Source: Toxorhynchites rutilus septentrionalis
Lineage: Eukaryota; Arthropoda; Insecta; Diptera; Culicidae
NCBI RefSeq assembly: GCF_029784135.1
Contig: NC_073746.1
Coordinates: 144,402,556 to 144,466,555, forward strand
Reading direction: 5' to 3'
DNA length: 64,000 nucleotides
Below are positions 9,829-19,694 of this stretch, one piece after another (position 1 is the first letter of the stretch; each line of letters opens with the position of its first letter). Below the pieces are notes generated by a model, which saw only the letters and a list, made by a program, of their open reading frames with translations, did no database searches and was not told the DNA's origin. The translations under genes and the position numbers were made by a program.

Positions 9829-10287
9829 GGCCCTGAAAAGCGCCTTGTTTTATGGAATGGTTCCAATTTAGAAAACTTAGTACTCGTGGTTTTGAAAAAA
9901 ACCATTTCGAACGCCCTCGATGCCGCCTTGTTCTGGATTTGCCACCAAAGCAGTTTGTATAAAGAACAAACTTTTTTCTTCTGCTACCTGATGCCGTTTT
10001 GCGATTGCGTTTGCCACTCGCCACTCGCTGCAACTGCCTGTTGTCTTGATGTCCACCTAACCGAATGTGTTCTGTTCCGAATGCGGGTTTTCTTATCGTC
10101 GCGAGCAGCTTTGCCAGCTAACTCGATCACTTCGGCGGCCGAAACTATATAACGCCGGCTAGGTGGACTGGTGCACTGGTACTAACGCGCTCGGCCTAGC
10201 TACCCTTGCGGGGAACTCCAGATCAACACGGTTCGTGCGGGATTTTGCCTTTCCCTTCACTTTTCCTCCTTTACCATGTCCAGACAT
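9829..10287 (-). pseudogene. Histone H2A pseudogene with histone 3' stem-loop
   Basis: From the ATG at 10287 the - strand reads MSGHGKGGKVKGKAKSRTN, the H2A N terminus with Arg4 changed to His. A deletion removes the alpha-1 region. A frameshift follows, then APVHLAGVI, a stop, and SAAEVIELAGKAARDDKKTR. These match the conserved APVYLAAVMEYL...AAEVLELAGNAARDNKKTR core. The C-terminal third is scrambled. At 9844-9829 the strand reads GGCGCTTTTCAGGGCC, the histone mRNA stem-loop. The stem-loop and the near-complete start show descent from a replication-dependent gene and not from a polyadenylated transcript. Confidence 0.85.
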
Positions 10288-10427
10288 GGCTGCTTGGGTT
10301 GGTTTGTTGATATGTTGTGATGCGAACCGATGTGGTGTACGGTTTGAATGAGAATGATCGTTACGGAAGGAAGGAAGGAAGGTATTGTATTATAGAGACT
10401 TTAAACTTTTGCAGTTCATTCGTCTCT

Positions 10428-10800
10428 AGCCTTGAGAAAGGCCCTTTGAAAACTCTACTCTATTCTACTCCAGCGCTACCACCTCCGCCCTCTTGCCTTG
10501 AGACAGGCACTCGATCCCTCGCCGTCCAGCCCGTCCAGCAACGATGTTGTCCAGTCGGTGTCCACACAAAGAATGATCGTTACGGCAGCGGAGCGGGGAT
10601 TTTTAAGCTGACTGGCTGGCTCGAGAATTACGCATGTGTGAGACTGCGACCAATGTTTCGTTCATTTTTTTCTTTTTCCTTTCCAATCGTGCTTCATTCT
10701 ATTTCGCTGCTGCCGCTGGTTGCCCGTTTTGGTCGGTACGATTTGAGGAGCACAAAATGGACCAATCAAAAATGGGCACATAGTGCATTTTGACAATGCT
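10428..10800 (-). other. Possible further histone-cluster debris
   Basis: At 10443-10428 the - strand reads GGCCTTTCTCAAGGCT, able to form a 6-bp stem with a 4-base loop as in histone mRNAs. At 10753-10778 a GGACCAATCAAAAATG block looks like a CCAAT-type histone promoter element. No histone protein could be read between them. AAGGAAGGAAGG at 10368-10380 is a simple repeat. Confidence 0.35.
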
Positions 10801-11140
10801 TGATATTTCACAATTATTCAATTATTTATCTCAAGAAAAATGAAATGTTATTCGTTATGATAGATGCGTAGATATATTTCCTATCAATTGATGCAAAAAC
10901 CTTTGCGATCTATTGAGAAATGCTCGAGTTATAAGCGTTCCAAATCTTGCATTTTTTCCTACTTGTTCAGTGCCTAGATTTCCATTTCACCCCCTATATC
11001 TTCCGATTAGACGTAGTTCTATGTCAAAATCGGATAGGTCGAATTGCGGCTTTAGACGCCTGTTTGATGCTTGTTGAATGGCGATGCATGGAAGATGCCT
11101 CTCGTTAAATACTCAGTGCAATGCGTGCATTGATATTAAT
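10801..11140. repeat. Dispersed mosquito repeat, related to 26040-26140 and 40610-40690
   Basis: 11060-11140 (TGGCGATGCATGGAAG... to CATTGATATT) recurs near 26070-26145. 10830-10960 is a diverged inverted relative of 40610-40700 (ATCAATTGATGCAAA shared). No ORF is supported. Confidence 0.5.
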
Positions 11141-11523
11141 GGCCTGATTCTCGAATACACTTCACGGTGGAAACGAATTAAACGGCACGCCATTGAACTA
11201 CGTTTTACGAGTTAGTGAAGTGTCGAAGATAATGATGAGTTTTCAGGCAGAATGAGCACTTTTCAAATAAAAAATCATTAATGAAAATTAACTTCTTCGT
11301 ATCAAACTGGTGTTTAATGTGAGTGTAAAACTTCATGTTTTCTTCATGTGGTATAATAAGCTCATACAAAAATTTCATCTAAAGATAATTTGATATTATA
11401 ATGATAAGTTTAGTGGGAAATTAATCTCGTATTCAGATGTCGACACCGTACCGTTGTCATCGCGAATACGTTTCATTCCGTTTCCACCGTGAAGTGTATT
11501 CGTAGTGTATTCGAGAATCAGGC
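11141..11523. mobile_element. MITE of about 380 bp, inserted in another repeat
   Basis: The ends are inverted: GCCTGATTCTCGAATACAC at the left matches the reverse complement of the right end at 11485-11523, where a short internal duplication is added. The flanks rejoin as one sequence at 26142 (GATATA/AAGAAAC), which shows the empty site. The ends resemble those of the 108-bp MITE at 17968 (both run into CACTTCACGGTG), so they probably share a mobiliser. Confidence 0.7.
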
Positions 11524-11832
11524 ACAAAGAAACAAATTACGACATATGACCAATAAGTGTATTGTTCTCGCAAAGGCAAGAAAGAATCGTTGCTTTGCGA
11601 AACGATTCTACAAAAACTCGCAAGGCATTGAACCTTTCCAGAGTCCCCGGAACTTTTTACTAAAGAGTTATTTATGAAATTTCGACGTATTCGCAAATAA
11701 TATACGAAATGATGAACCAACAAATTAAAAAAAAATCTTGCGTAGTCCTACGTCCCAAGCAGTCTTATCTCGGATACAACCCCTCGATTTTTTAGAATTC
11801 TAAAGCCAGATTTAGACGTTGTGAGGAAAGCG
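11524..11832. repeat. Continuation of the interrupted dispersed repeat
   Basis: AAAGAAACAAATTACGACAT to about 11800 matches 26147-26450 closely, including TCTCGGATACAACCCCTCG. It contains no supported gene. Confidence 0.6.
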
Positions 11833-12049
11833 CGATTCATATACAACATCCACGTCACGTTCACGTAACATTGCGTCAATTATTCTGCCATGCAATTCCT
11901 ATTGAAGCATTCACATACACCAGCAACGGCAAGTCGAAGTTGCCGTTGCCGGTGTATGTGAATGTTTGCATAAGAACTGCTTGGAAGAATAATTGACGCA
12001 ACGTCACGGGACGAAAAGTGAACGTGACTTAGATGTTGTATGTGAATCG
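11833..12049. mobile_element. Near-palindromic MITE, full-length hairpin
   Basis: The two halves are inverted copies over about 100 bp each, from GATTCATATACAACATC at the left to GATGTTGTATGTGAATC at the right. The centre is GGCAACGGCAACTTC-type sequence near 11925-11945. A transcript would fold into one long hairpin. No terminal duplication could be fixed. Confidence 0.7.
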
Positions 12050-13308
12050 GACTTTACTCGGTTGCGAGTAAACGTCAATCGATCCCAAGAATTACGAACG
12101 CACCAATACCACGAAATTTAACATTTGAATTGCATTCATGGGACTACTCGCAGCCGAGCTTCTTCAAAGTTTTTCGTTTTGACGTAGGATTACGTCTTTC
12201 GGGAACATATTGGGGTACAAATTGAAAATCGAAAATCGAGCACATCGTGGAAATTGTCCAATTTCAAACGCTTATTGCTCAGTCATTTATGATGGATTGA
12301 TGAAATTTTTGCGTCAACCGATTTCGGCACTCCATAACATTTTTATGTTGAAGAAAATAATATATGTCATGAAAATAAATATTGAAAAATTGACAAATCT
12401 CAACCCCTATCCTAACGGAAATACCCATTTCTGATTGGTCGAAATTGACGACACATGCGGCAGGTCCCTAACAGAGACATCAAAACCAAGCTGCCTGGGG
12501 GAAATCGGCATTCTAAATACATCAAAGTAGGGGGAGCTTTTGTTCCTACCGAAATGTATTCCCTAACAGAGACATCTAAAACGCGGCGCCCAGAGGAAAT
12601 TGGCATTGCAGATATATGCAAGTCGAGGGCATTTTTATGTTGCAAGAAAGGTGAGAGATACGATTAATTCTAGCAAATGAAATTTAAATTTGGAACTTTA
12701 AAGTTGGTTGCTTCGTGAAATTCCATATCAATGACCGACCGTGTATTGTGAAAAATTTAAAACAAGTGTAAGTGTAAAATTGTATATGGCATCAGATGTG
12801 TTAAAATTGACTTTGTATATGAAACGATTTATTTCAACTTTCATAAATAAAAACCAAGGTATGTTCCCGCTCGAGAACGGGTCGTTTGGTTTAAGCTGTC
12901 TGTTTTGTTGTGTTCATTTTCACCCAGGGAAAGCTTATACGGCGAGAAAAATTGGAATAGTGAAGAAATATTAGAAAAAGTAATTTCCCATACGATCTAC
13001 ATATATTATTTGGTGTTGTTAGTCAAATTAAAATTCGCATTGGGTTGAATAAACACTCAGAAAGCAAAAGTTATAAAAGAAAATCACCTTTTCCATTTCA
13101 AATATGTTTTCTCTATATTAAAGTAACATGTTTTTACTGATGAGAAAAATGGATAATTGTGTTCGGTATTGTTCATTATCTTATATTACATTGGTGAGTT
13201 TTTTTTATTTCATCCATACATAACATAGGATGCATCGCGTCTAAGATCACAGAAGGCGGTTTTCATCATGGTGGAGTGAACAAACAATACCCAACAACCA
13301 AACAAAAC
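12050..13308. repeat. Dispersed repeats, no gene
   Basis: 12050-12150 is an inverted relative of 14480-14570. 12180-12430 begins at a GACGTAGGATTACGTC terminus and holds a repeat of unknown type. 12467-12660 (CCCTAACAGAGACATC twice) is related to 40780-40990. 12838-12990 is related to 54860-55010 (both contain CTCGAGAACGG). The short frames seen here have no recognisable domain. Confidence 0.5.
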
Positions 13309-13324
13309 GGTCCTTTTCAGGGCC
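13309..13324 (+). other. Histone-type 3' stem-loop, isolated
   Basis: GGTCCTTTTCAGGGCC is preceded by an A-rich stretch and followed by ATCAAA. It fits the histone stem-loop consensus with one G-U pair. No histone coding sequence was found upstream. Confidence 0.5.
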
Positions 13325-14701
13325 ATCAAATCATTATCAAAGAGTTTAACGATGTAATTCTTCAAACATATCCTAAATCAACAGATAGCCTAACGGAATC
13401 CTACGTCAACTATGCGGTCGTGTCTCGGACACAACCCTCCTGTGACTTTTTAAACAAGCGAGTAACTCCATAGGGCTCATAGTCAAATACATGCAGATCA
13501 TCTGTTGAGCAAACATCATTTGTTTACATTCGTAGCTTCTATGCAGCAGAAGCGGATTCATTATCAATCGACGTTCTTATAGATGATTTAAATATAGTTG
13601 CGATATTTTTATTAGCGCGAAATATTTCATTGAACTAACATGAACTTTGTGAAAAAGTTAGGCAAGGTAATTACCGAACAAGAGTTTTTGTGTGATGCAT
13701 ATTGCTTAACTTACTAGCACCTATTTCGCGATGTTCATTGAGCGACTTTCCCACTAGATTTGAATCAAAAAAATAACAGGAAAGGATTATCAGGATGTTC
13801 GGACCTAGATTCAAGACACAGAGGCTCGAGCTCACGTTCGAATGCTTCCTTGTATTATCCACGAATTAGCCAATTGATAGATTTTCTTCGTTTCCGATCA
13901 AGTTTCTCATAACCATATTTCACTTCTCCGCCGAGCATTCAGGTACCCGGAAATCATATCTGAGGGTTGGTTGATCTTTCTGGCTGAATATGTTCTTAAT
14001 TTCAACATAATCGTCTGCTTTTTTGGCGAAACTAACCACCGATTAAGGATATCTGCACACGAATATTTATTATAGTTAACTTCTTCATGAGACCAGAATT
14101 TTATGATAAAAAGCACGAAACCTAAATGGGAGCACACTTCACACAATCCGGCTATACAATCGCAATGTGCAATTTGCATTGTTTCTGTGAATCTTTTCGA
14201 ATATTTAATCAATCTGCTTCCATTGATATGGGTCAAGCCATAACAGAAATTTTTTTTTCTCCGTGTATTTGACGCTAAAAGTAAATATTGTTTTGTAAAG
14301 AGACATATATTCGCATGTTATTAATATAGTGTAGCGCGTAATTCCTATAACTATTTCGCTAAAATAATTATTTTAAACAAAGCTCAATCTTGTCGATCCA
14401 TATAAATTCTATGCAGCGATCTCTTTTGCCTGCCCAATAGATCACTAATACATATGCACGCTGCAATCGCCCTATAATTCAAATGTGAAATTTCGTGGTA
14501 TGGGTGCGTTCGTATTTCTTCGGATCGATTGACGTTTTCTCGCAACCAAGTAACTCTCAACATCTAAATCCGGCTGAGATGGTCGCTATGCGTTGTCGTA
14601 CTCGCATCTTCTGTGTAATTAAATTTGTCAAGCAATAACATTCCTGTCAGCGTCACAATTTGATAGTTTAATTCATATTATTTTCAAAAAGAAAAAAATT
14701 A
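13325..14701. other. Non-coding region, repeats only
   Basis: No supported gene. 13385-13445 resembles the 'GCGGTCGTGTCTCGGACACAACC' ends of the dispersed family. 14480-14570 is inverted relative to 12050-12150. Confidence 0.4.
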
Positions 14702-16628
14702 TAGGAGGTTGTGTCCAAGATACGACCGCATTGTTGACGTAGAACTACGCTGTTATTTTATAAAAGTCGCTTGTGTATTCCTTCGGATATTGTTCTATAA
14801 TGCTGTGAAATTTTAGAACCAACTGCTTAGTAGAATAATCTCTGAAATGTTTTGACGTAGAACTACGTCTTTCATTAAGGGTGCCAAATCAGAAAACAGG
14901 TCACGTTTTTATGAAATAACGTTAACGTTAATAACTATTTTTGCCGCGAACGGATTTTAGGGATTTCCATACTAAACGAATCGGAAATTCCCTAAGATTT
15001 GTTTAATATGCTATACATCAGAATCCCCTGGTTTGTAAATGGTTAAAATTCATGAAAACTTTGGGCGTTTCCATTTTTCCATACATTTGTTCTGTCCATT
15101 TGTCTGCTTTCCCGAACATAGCTGTCAATAACGAGCAACTTATCGACGACAAACGAAGGGGAAATCGTAGGATTTGAAGTCGCCGTGAACAAAGGAAAAG
15201 TAGAAGAATGCAGGGGAATATTTGCCTTGAGTATAAACAGTGGATCTCGCTGAGGCAAACTTTCATTCGGCATCGGACTATTGAGCAATCCAGTTGACTT
15301 TGCTTTCGCTGCGCTTCGATCTAAGATTGGACCCCACCAGTGGTAATCCAACTTGGATATCGTCGTTTGCTTTTTCTGTTCGTTTTTCGCGTTATTCGTA
15401 TCGTGTGTTTTTCTTTCCGCGTCATAAATTGGACGCTTCACGTAGTGTGTGATGAGCAAGAAGGAGAGGAAGACAGGCTCGAACCCTGCAAAAAACGAAC
15501 GCATTGCCAGGGGCAATAAAATTTCGAGGCAAGCGTCATCTAATGATGCACGCGATGTTGGTGGAGTAAAAAGCGCTCGCACTGAACCGAGCCTTCGCGA
15601 GTGTGACACCGCAACGAACAACAGCAAAATAGGCGATTTCGGCGCGTCGGTAGAAAATGTAAACAGCTTCTTTGGTGCTTTTGAGAATGCATCAATTGCA
15701 TTAAACTGACGTTATGGCGAAGCAGGCGTTAAGGTTATGCTCCAAAGAAATATTTGGGGAATACCAAGCATCTTGAATGTATTACTGGAATGTTATAAGT
15801 TATTTAGGTTTAGGTCAACTAGGATTGCATTTGCGCTAATATTGATCATAATGAAGCATTGCTACTGTTTTCGAGGTTGTTGATATTAACAAAAAAAAGT
15901 TTATTTCGCTTGTTTAGTCATCAAGAAAGTAAATGTCGTTCTGGAGTGTTGTATGTGATTAGGTTTCGCTTACCAGTAGCAAAAATTCCTCCACTAAGGG
16001 TGACAGTTGCGCTTCTCTCGAGCATGAGAAAGTAACGCAACTTTTTTTGAGGCCAGTAATATAAACAAAAACGTTTCTTTTGAGAATAGCGCAAAATGAT
16101 GAGAAGTATTTGTATTCCTATTAGCTTTAAGCTACCAATGTATGGTTCTGTATGCATGCTATGGCGAACGCTTGATTTCTTTGAAGCAATACTCAATAAC
16201 ATGTAGAATGATATTTGATACTTGCAAGTGTTGTCATTGTTGTTGTTTCCATTCGGTGCCAAAGATATATTGATGTAGTTATGATATGTAGAATAATGGT
16301 GCTGGTGCAACATGTATATAATCGACTGTAGCCTAGTCTATGTCAATTGCGAAAAAGGCCACCGGAATAGCGTTCGAGGTAAATTTTCAATGCATTGACA
16401 TGAAATAAATTGCGACATACGATCAGCTAGTGTATTGTTTTGCAAGGCCAAGAATGAATCATCAATCAATTATCGTCAACTGATTCTACAATCCATTTCA
16501 AAGATTATTCAAAAACTTCACAGCATTATAGAACAATATCCGAAGGTATAAACAAGCGACTTATATAAAATAACAGCGTAGTTCTACGTCAACAATGCGG
16601 TCGTATCTTGGACACAACCTCCTATAAT
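14702..16628 (-). mobile_element. GACGTAG-family non-autonomous element, - oriented copy with an extra inverted end
   Basis: 14854 starts with TTTGACGTAGAACTACGTC, the 3' end seen in the 35.4-kb copy, and 16628 carries the matching 5' end (AACAGCGTAGTTCTACGTC then CGACCGCA reversed). A second 5' end lies in direct + orientation at 14702-14853, so the outer 115 bp at each side are inverted repeats. Most of the interior also occurs inverted at 17655-18990. A frame at 15043-15627 and its antisense partner are partly conserved between the copies but match no known protein, so no product is claimed. Confidence 0.65.
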
Positions 16629-17154
16629 TTTTGACGTAGGACTACGTCTTTCATGTCTATACCGGGGTGTAAAATCAAAGTTTCGAAAACGAAAGCGTTA
16701 CGCCGGAGACCGAGATTTTGAGTGTTAATAGCTCCTAAACAACTGAACGAAATGGTATGATAAACACTTCATTCGAAAGATAAAATGTCTACGCGTTCTA
16801 TACTTGTTACTTTCTGATCCAAAAACTTGTTTCAATAGTCTTAAATTTGCTTTCAAAATAGGCTGTTGAAATCACCAATCGGTATATAAGCGAGCGCTGC
16901 TCGGAAATCCACTCAGTTCTAATTGAACAGCGATTGGAGCATGTTGTCGCTGTTGTGGTGAAGCTCTTCATTTATCATGAAAGCGCGGATGAACGGTGTC
17001 ACCAAGAGCCTGTTTGTGCACCTTAGGCCAGAAGGGAATCCATCAGGAGGAGAGTGATGCTACAAACGGTTCCCCGGGAAGATCTCGAAGCAGCCGCTAC
17101 ACACACACACATACACGCACGGACTTCTTTCCGTTTGGATCGAGAAAGATCCGG
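16629..17154 (+). other. Non-coding DNA with a promoter-like segment
   Basis: A palindromic GACGTAGGACTACGTC lies at 16640-16655. The promoter-like segment is listed separately. A short CA repeat lies near 17100. A GGATC/GATCC mini-hairpin lies near 17140. No protein was recognised. Confidence 0.4.
16883..16918 (+). promoter_or_regulatory. Possible RNA polymerase II core promoter (TATA and initiator)
   Basis: TATATAAG at 16883-16890 is followed 32 bases later by TCAGTT with its A at 16915, the spacing of arthropod TATA/Inr promoters. CCAAT stands just upstream. No recognisable gene follows, so it may belong to a repeat or relic. Confidence 0.35.
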
Positions 17155-17654
17155 AAAATAATCTGCCAGTTCCTCTAGGAATTTAAAAATACATTCATGT
17201 GAAAGAGTTTATTTGAATGTTTTCTATCCATGTAACACTGTGACCAAATATGTTTCAATCAAGTGCTATTAACAGATGGTTATCGAGTTAGCATTAACCA
17301 CTGGTGGGCTTCCAGTATCGAGGAAAATGTGGAAATATCTAATCGTTACTGAAAATAATCTGCCAGCTCCTCTGGGAATTTAAAATTATATTCATGTGAA
17401 AGAGTTTATTTTAATGTTTTCTATCCATGTAACACTGTGATCAAATACATTAGGTTTTGTGATTTTTCAATCAATCACAATCAACAGGATAGCTTCTGAA
17501 GATTATTCTTCCCCATCAGTAGGATATTTCCGTATCCAATATTGGATGCATAAAACCTTGTGCCTCCAACGTAACGCTCTCGTTTTCGAAGTTCTCCAAA
17601 TATTCATTCATTCAGAATGAATTCAGATTCAACTTCATACAAATGATCTCTAAA
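17155..17654. repeat. Two near-identical roughly 95-bp segments in direct orientation
   Basis: AAAATAATCTGCCAG... through TGTAACACTGTGA occurs at about 17155-17243 and again at 17347-17442 with a few changes. The spacer at 17250-17346 is unique. It holds no gene. Confidence 0.6.
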
Positions 17655-17967
17655 TCAACGATAGTCCTACGTCACCCTTGCGGTTATACCATAGATATAA
17701 CCCACTTCCTGTTTTTTTCATTGTAGAATCAGTTGACGATAATTGATTGATTATTCATTCTTTGTCGCAAGTATCAAATATCATGCTACATAATATTTAG
17801 TATTGCCTCAGTGGAATCGCACCTCTAGGCATCGTTCGTACAACGTAAACCAAGCGCCAAACAAGCATTCGCCATAGCATGCATATAAAGCCATTACATT
17901 GGTGGCTTGAAACTACTAGGAATATAAACACTTATCATCATTTTGCACTAGAAACGCTTTTGTTAAT

Positions 17968-18075
17968 GGGCCTGATCACGAACGTCACTTCACGGTGAAA
18001 ACGAAATGAAGTGCATATAACCTTACATACAAACCATTTCGTTTTCACCGTGAAGTGACGTTCGTGATCAGGCCC
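17968..18075. mobile_element. 108-bp MITE with perfect 41-bp inverted ends
   Basis: It starts GGGCCTGATCACGAACG and ends with the exact reverse complement over 41 bases; the centre is 26 bases. AAT flanks both sides (17965-17967 and 18076-18078). The related copy at 16040-16080 lacks the insert, which gives the empty site and supports a 3-bp target duplication. Confidence 0.85.
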
Positions 18076-18617
18076 AATATTACTGGCCTCGAAAAAAGTT
18101 GTATTACTTTCTCATGCTCGAGAGAAGCGCAGCTGTCACCCTTAGTGGAGAGGGTTTTGATTTTGGTTGCTGCCTGAGTAACGGCGCTTATATTTTCAAC
18201 CGACGCGCCGGAGTCCCATACTTCGCTGTTGTTCGATGCTGTGTCACACTCACGAAGGCTAGGTTCAGTGCGAGCGCTTTTCACTGCACCAACATCGCGT
18301 GCATCATGACGTCTGCCTCGAAATTTCATTGCCCCTGGCAATGCGTTCGTTTTTTGCAGGGTTCGAGCCTGCCTTCCTCTTCTTCTTGCTCATCACACAG
18401 CGTCCAATTTATGACGCGGAAAGAAAAACACACGATACGAATAACGCGAAAAACGAACAGAAAACCCTGACGACGATATCCAAGTTGGATTACCAGTGGT
18501 GGGGTTCAATCTTAGATCGAAGCGCAGTGAAAGCAAAGTGAGCTGGATTGCTCAACAGTCCAATGCCGAATGAAAGTTTGTCTCAGCGAGATCCAATGTT
18601 TATACTCTAGGCAAGTA

Positions 18618-18672
18618 GAACAAAGAAAAAGTAGAAAAATGAAGGGGAAATTTTTCTACTTTTTCTTTGTTC
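18618..18672. repeat. Perfect 23-bp inverted repeat with a 9-base loop
   Basis: The left arm 18618-18640 is exactly complementary to 18650-18672. The related segment near 15190 has only one arm, so the second arm arose in this copy. Confidence 0.85.
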
Positions 18673-18990
18673 ACGGAGACTTTAAACCCCTTCGTTGGTC
18701 GTCGATAAGTTGCTCGTTATTGACAGCTCTGTTCGGGAAAGCACACAAATGGATAGAGCAAATGTATGAGAAAATGGAAACGCTTAAAGTTTTCATGAGT
18801 TTTAACCATTTACAAACCAGGGGATTGCAATGAATAGCATATTAAACAAATCTTAGGGAATTTCCGATTCGTTTAGTATGTAAATCGCCAAAATCCGTTC
18901 ACGGTAAGAATAGTTATTAACGTTAACTTTATTTCATAAAAACGTGACCTGTTTTCAGATTTGGCACCCTTAATGAAAAACGTAGTTCTA

Positions 18991-19592
18991 CGTCAAAAAT
19001 AAACAAAATAAAAATTGTATATTCAAATATATTTTTCAATGCTCCTCAATATGAATAATAGGATTACAAGCCCAATGATTGCTACTTTTCATTTATCGCG
19101 GCTTCGAGTGCTTTCCCATTAGTGGAAATTTGCTGGCAACAGATTACAAAGGGAGGAAACATTAATGTTATTTTATATTGTGCAATCATTCAATTCATTT
19201 CATGCACCCCTTGAATCAAACCGTTTCGCCACAGCTGCTACATTGGAAGGGGTAGGAATCTAAAATAACTCTGCTGTCAAAAGAAGTAGAAAAGGAATCA
19301 GAGACAAATCGAATAAACTTGTTGGAAACGAGAATGATTGGATGACAGTGCACAGTGTGTGAAAAAGCATAGGCTCTGTTAAGAAGCAAAGAAAGAAAAC
19401 TATTAGAAAACCTCTCGTTGCGTGTGTTTGCACTTGTGTTTCGCTGGAAAATTCTCACATTAGTGGAACTATTATTCAAAGTTTCGTTCACTTGTCGGAA
19501 AATTTCCTTTTTCCTGAAAGTCAACAGCCAGAAGAGACAGTTCGAGTTCAGCAAGCTAATTTGCGACCAAAAGTTTACAGGAAAACAAAAAG
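18991..19592 (+). other. Upstream region and 5' UTR of Drp1
   Basis: This region should contain the Drp1 promoter and leader. No TATA box with an initiator at proper spacing was recognised. AACAAAAAG precedes the ATG at 19593, which fits an insect start context (A at -3 region). Confidence 0.4.
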
Positions 19593-19694
19593 ATGGAAGC
19601 TCTCATACCGGTTGTGAACAAACTGCAAGATGTATTCAACACCGTTGGTTCGGATGCAATCCAGCTTCCCCAGATTGTTGTTCTGGGCAGTCAG
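19593..19694 (+). CDS. Drp1: Drp1 exon 1
   Basis: It encodes [19 protein letters not shown] and the first beta strand, ending in GSQ just before the donor GTAAAG. Thirty-four codons, phase 0. The start is the first ATG in frame and matches the conserved MEALIPVI/VNKLQD start of the family. Confidence 0.95.

Larger units (their letters stand above)
17655..18990 (+). mobile_element. GACGTAG-family element, + oriented copy
   Basis: The 3' end at 18958-18990 (GGCACCCTTAATGAAA then ACGTAGTTCTACGTC) is the same as at 14854 (inverted) and 36290. 18100-18960 is about colinear with the reverse complement of 14860-16060. The left boundary near 17655 (AGTCCTACGTC) is less sure. It contains the 108-bp MITE and a copy-specific hairpin. 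Confidence 0.65.

Noticed and set aside
15043..15627. 194-aa frame with no stop in a GACGTAG-family element
   Set aside because: Partly kept in the inverted copy on both strands, without a known domain or codon bias; the conservation is explained by recent duplication.
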